This document shows positions 62,319-64,000 of a DNA stretch of 64,000 bases, piece by piece; position 1 is the first letter of the stretch; every line of letters starts with the position of its first letter. Source of the stretch: Mucilaginibacter limnophilus (GTDB lineage: Bacteria; Bacteroidota; Bacteroidia; Sphingobacteriales; Sphingobacteriaceae); contig NZ_SACK01000002.1 in the NCBI RefSeq assembly GCF_004005815.1, forward strand, positions 434,001 to 498,000. The letters are read 5' to 3'. Both the position numbers and the translations under genes were made by a program. The notes beneath the pieces were generated by a model. It did no database searches. It saw only the letters and a list, made by a program, of their open reading frames with translations, and was not told the DNA's origin.

Positions 62319-63428
62319 TTATAAGTCAAGCCTCAACTGTTCACTCGGTTCATCCTGCTTAGTTTTAACCGGTAAATCACCAAAGTTTGACAGCGATATA
62401 CCAAGCAAACGTATCCGCATATTTTCAGGTTGGGTGGCCAACAGCAGCTGTTTTGCCGTGGCGGTTATCGTGTCCATATCACCTACGGGTATAGCGAACG
62501 ATTGGTTCCGGGTGATCTGCCTGAAATCGTGATACTTTATTTTCAGGGTGATAGTGCGGCCTTTTAAATTGTATTTTTCCAAACGCGTTACCACGGTGGC
62601 GGCAATCTTGTCAAGTTCGGCATGCATTTCATCAAGGGTGGTGAGGTCGTACGCGAAGGTATCTTCGGCGCCCATTGACTTGGTTTCACGGTGAGGCTGC
62701 ACAGGCCGATCGTCAATGCCACGGACAATCTGGTAATAAAACCTGCCCGGCTTGCCAAAAGCGGCGGTCATTTCTTCCTCAGATAGTTGCTTTAAGTCGG
62801 CGCCGGTATGCAGACCCATACGTTTCATCTTATCGGCAGTTACTTTGCCGACCCCATGAAACTTCTCAACCGGCAGCTTCTCCATAAAACTTTCTATTTG
62901 CGAAGGACCAATAAAGGTTAATCCGTCAGGCTTATTGATGTCCGAAGCAATTTTGGCGACAAACTTATTTACCGATACGCCAGCAGAAGCGGTGAGTTGC
63001 AATTCGTCTTTTATAGCCTGCTTTATCTGCTTCGCGATCTCAATGGCCGAGCCAACGCCCAGTTTATCTTCAGTAACATCAAGATAAGCTTCGTCAAGCG
63101 ACAGCGGTTCAATGAGGTCAGTATAACGGCTGAAGATCTCCCGTATTTTTTGCGAAACCTCTTTATATGCCGCAAATCTTGGACGGATAAAAATGGCATG
63201 GGGACAAAGCTGCAAGGCTTTCTTCGACGGCATAGCCGAACGCACGCCAAACTTACGCGCCTCGTAACTGGCAGTCGCCACTACACCGCCGCGTCCTTCG
63301 GGCAGGCCGCCAACTACCAATGCTTTACCGCGATATTCAGGATGATCACGCTGCTCAACCGACGCGTAAAATGCATCCATATCAATATGAATGATTTTAC
63401 GGTACTGTTTTTTAGCGTCGTTCTCCAT
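62319..63428 (-). CDS. dinB: DNA polymerase IV
   Basis: A 369-residue Y-family translesion polymerase. The catalytic motifs IHIDMDAFYASVEQRD (Asp16, Asp18) and SLDEAYLDV are present, followed by the helix-hairpin-helix GVGKVTADKM and the little-finger domain; the C-terminus (SEQLRLDL) ends in a Gln-x-x-Leu-type beta-clamp-binding peptide. Confidence 0.95.
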   Translation of the reverse strand: MENDAKKQYRKIIHIDMDAFYASVEQRDHPEYRGKALVVGGLPEGRGGVVATASYEARKFGVRSAMPSKKALQLCPHAIFIRPRFAAYKEVSQKIREIFSRYTDLIEPLSLDEAYLDVTEDKLGVGSAIEIAKQIKQAIKDELQLTASAGVSVNKFVAKIASDINKPDGLTFIGPSQIESFMEKLPVEKFHGVGKVTADKMKRMGLHTGADLKQLSEEEMTAAFGKPGRFYYQIVRGIDDRPVQPHRETKSMGAEDTFAYDLTTLDEMHAELDKIAATVVTRLEKYNLKGRTITLKIKYHDFRQITRNQSFAIPVGDMDTITATAKQLLLATQPENMRIRLLGISLSNFGDLPVKTKQDEPSEQLRLDL

Positions 63429-63488
63429 TAACGTAAAAATAAGGAGAATTCATTTGCTATGGTGCGTGAAACAGGCAGTCTGCAGTAA

Positions 63489-64000
63489 TCAGATATTGAT
63501 TGTTACTTCTTCATTACTATTGGCCACTACCTGTTCCTTTACTTCCTTATCAAATCCATGTGGTATCAGCTTTACCTGAGTAAACTTCGAAGAAAAGCTA
63601 CCCTCAACAGCCGATAACGTAACCGTTTTTCCCTGGGGATTAAAACTTATAGTGCGTTTATGATAAACTCCTTGTTCATTATAATAAGTAACGCCGTCAT
63701 CTTCATAATAAACAAATGAAGTTGGCTCATCGCCATTCCAAATGTGCAATTCCAGTATGCCGTCGCCTTTATCATTGGTGCTTTGCACTACGCTTTGCAT
63801 CGGTATAATGGCGCCGGCTTTTGCAAAAACAGGTAGATCAGTTAACGGCGACGGCACTTTGTATACTTCGCCTCCTGAATATTTTTCATCAGTACTAAAC
63901 CGGTACCAGTCACCTTCAGGCAGGTAGACTTCAGCGGTTAACGTAGTGCTTTCAACCGGTGCAACCAACATGCAGTCTCCAAACAAAAATTGGTTATGAT
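63489..64000 (-). CDS. GH31 alpha-glycosidase, C-terminal part (gene continues beyond window)
   Basis: The visible 170 residues are the C-terminal domains of a GH31 glycosidase. The sequence runs HNQFLFGDCMLVAPVEST, then LPEGDWYRFSTDEKYSGGE and FAKAGAIIPMQ, then a DUF5110-like beta domain (FVYYEDDGVTYYNEQGVY). An in-frame ATG at 63986 is internal. The catalytic Asp residues lie outside the window. Confidence 0.85.
   Translation of the reverse strand, partial: HNQFLFGDCMLVAPVESTTLTAEVYLPEGDWYRFSTDEKYSGGEVYKVPSPLTDLPVFAKAGAIIPMQSVVQSTNDKGDGILELHIWNGDEPTSFVYYEDDGVTYYNEQGVYHKRTISFNPQGKTVTLSAVEGSFSSKFTQVKLIPHGFDKEVKEQVVANSNEEVTINI

Overview
The window looks like a chromosomal segment from a Bacteroidota bacterium of the Sphingobacteriaceae type (Mucilaginibacter/Pedobacter-like; genus inferred, not tested). 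The evidence is the Bacteroidota promoter word TAnnTTTG before several genes and tRNAs, a PorW/SprE-type type IX secretion lipoprotein, TonB-linked outer-membrane barrels with carboxypeptidase-regulatory N-termini, DUF2723, DUF4349 and DUF4097-like proteins, a GG-leader peptide of the Bacteroidota natural-product type, weak Shine-Dalgarno sequences, and an F-type ATPase operon without atpD/atpC. I see no phage, IS transposase, rRNA or CRISPR array. Most of the window is ordinary housekeeping sequence; the unusual material sits in the spacers and around 14.2-16.1 kb.

Layout. 1-4.9 kb (minus): porW-like lipoprotein followed two bases later by a class A penicillin-binding protein cut by the window edge. 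4.95-10.8 kb (plus): ATP synthase operon, AtpZ-like, AtpI-like, a, c, b, delta, alpha, gamma. 10.9-14.3 kb: DUF4349 lipoprotein, then an overlapping ECF sigma/anti-sigma/DUF4097-like trio. 14.5-16.4 kb: a six-cysteine GG-leader peptide, TerC, a lipoprotein gene broken by a stop in its signal peptide, and tRNA-Asn. 16.4-22.2 kb: PfkB kinase, carotenoid genes (crtB, unknown, fused lycopene cyclase and cytochrome-b5-like on minus; crtI on plus) and a second ECF sigma factor. 22.4-29.1 kb (minus): murB, photolyase, TIGR01777 protein, GT39-type glycosyltransferase, NadR-like kinase and PnuC. 29.5-36.8 kb: acyl-CoA dehydrogenase, TlpA-like protein, PepT, MmcQ/YjbR, rhomboid, two unknown proteins, ArsC-like protein. 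36.8-41.7 kb: two tandem paralogous outer-membrane barrels. 41.8-44.4 kb: pth, rplY/ctc, prs, tRNA-Gln. 44.6-54.2 kb: DUF2723 membrane protein, M1 and M42 peptidases, GNAT, TruC-like synthase, transglutaminase-like protein. 54.3-59.9 kb: lipoprotein plus an ABC (Wzm/Wzt) polysaccharide export and glycosyltransferase cluster. 59.9-64 kb: CPBP protease, DoxX-like protein, RlmI-like methyltransferase, DNA polymerase IV, and the C-terminal end of a GH31 glycosidase.

The strongest candidate for something undescribed is the small peptide at 14544-14750. Its six core cysteines have mirror-symmetric spacing (C-X3-C-X7-C-X9-C-X7-C-X3-C) directly after a GG cleavage motif, which suggests a nested-disulfide helical hairpin. 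No dedicated maturation genes lie within the window. Second, spacers repeatedly hold palindromic elements: three REP/MITE-like inverted repeats sit exactly at convergent gene ends (17.4, 21.4 and 32.0 kb), and four other spacers are built from short reiterated words and their complements (7.5, 9.8, 43.2 and 44.3 kb).
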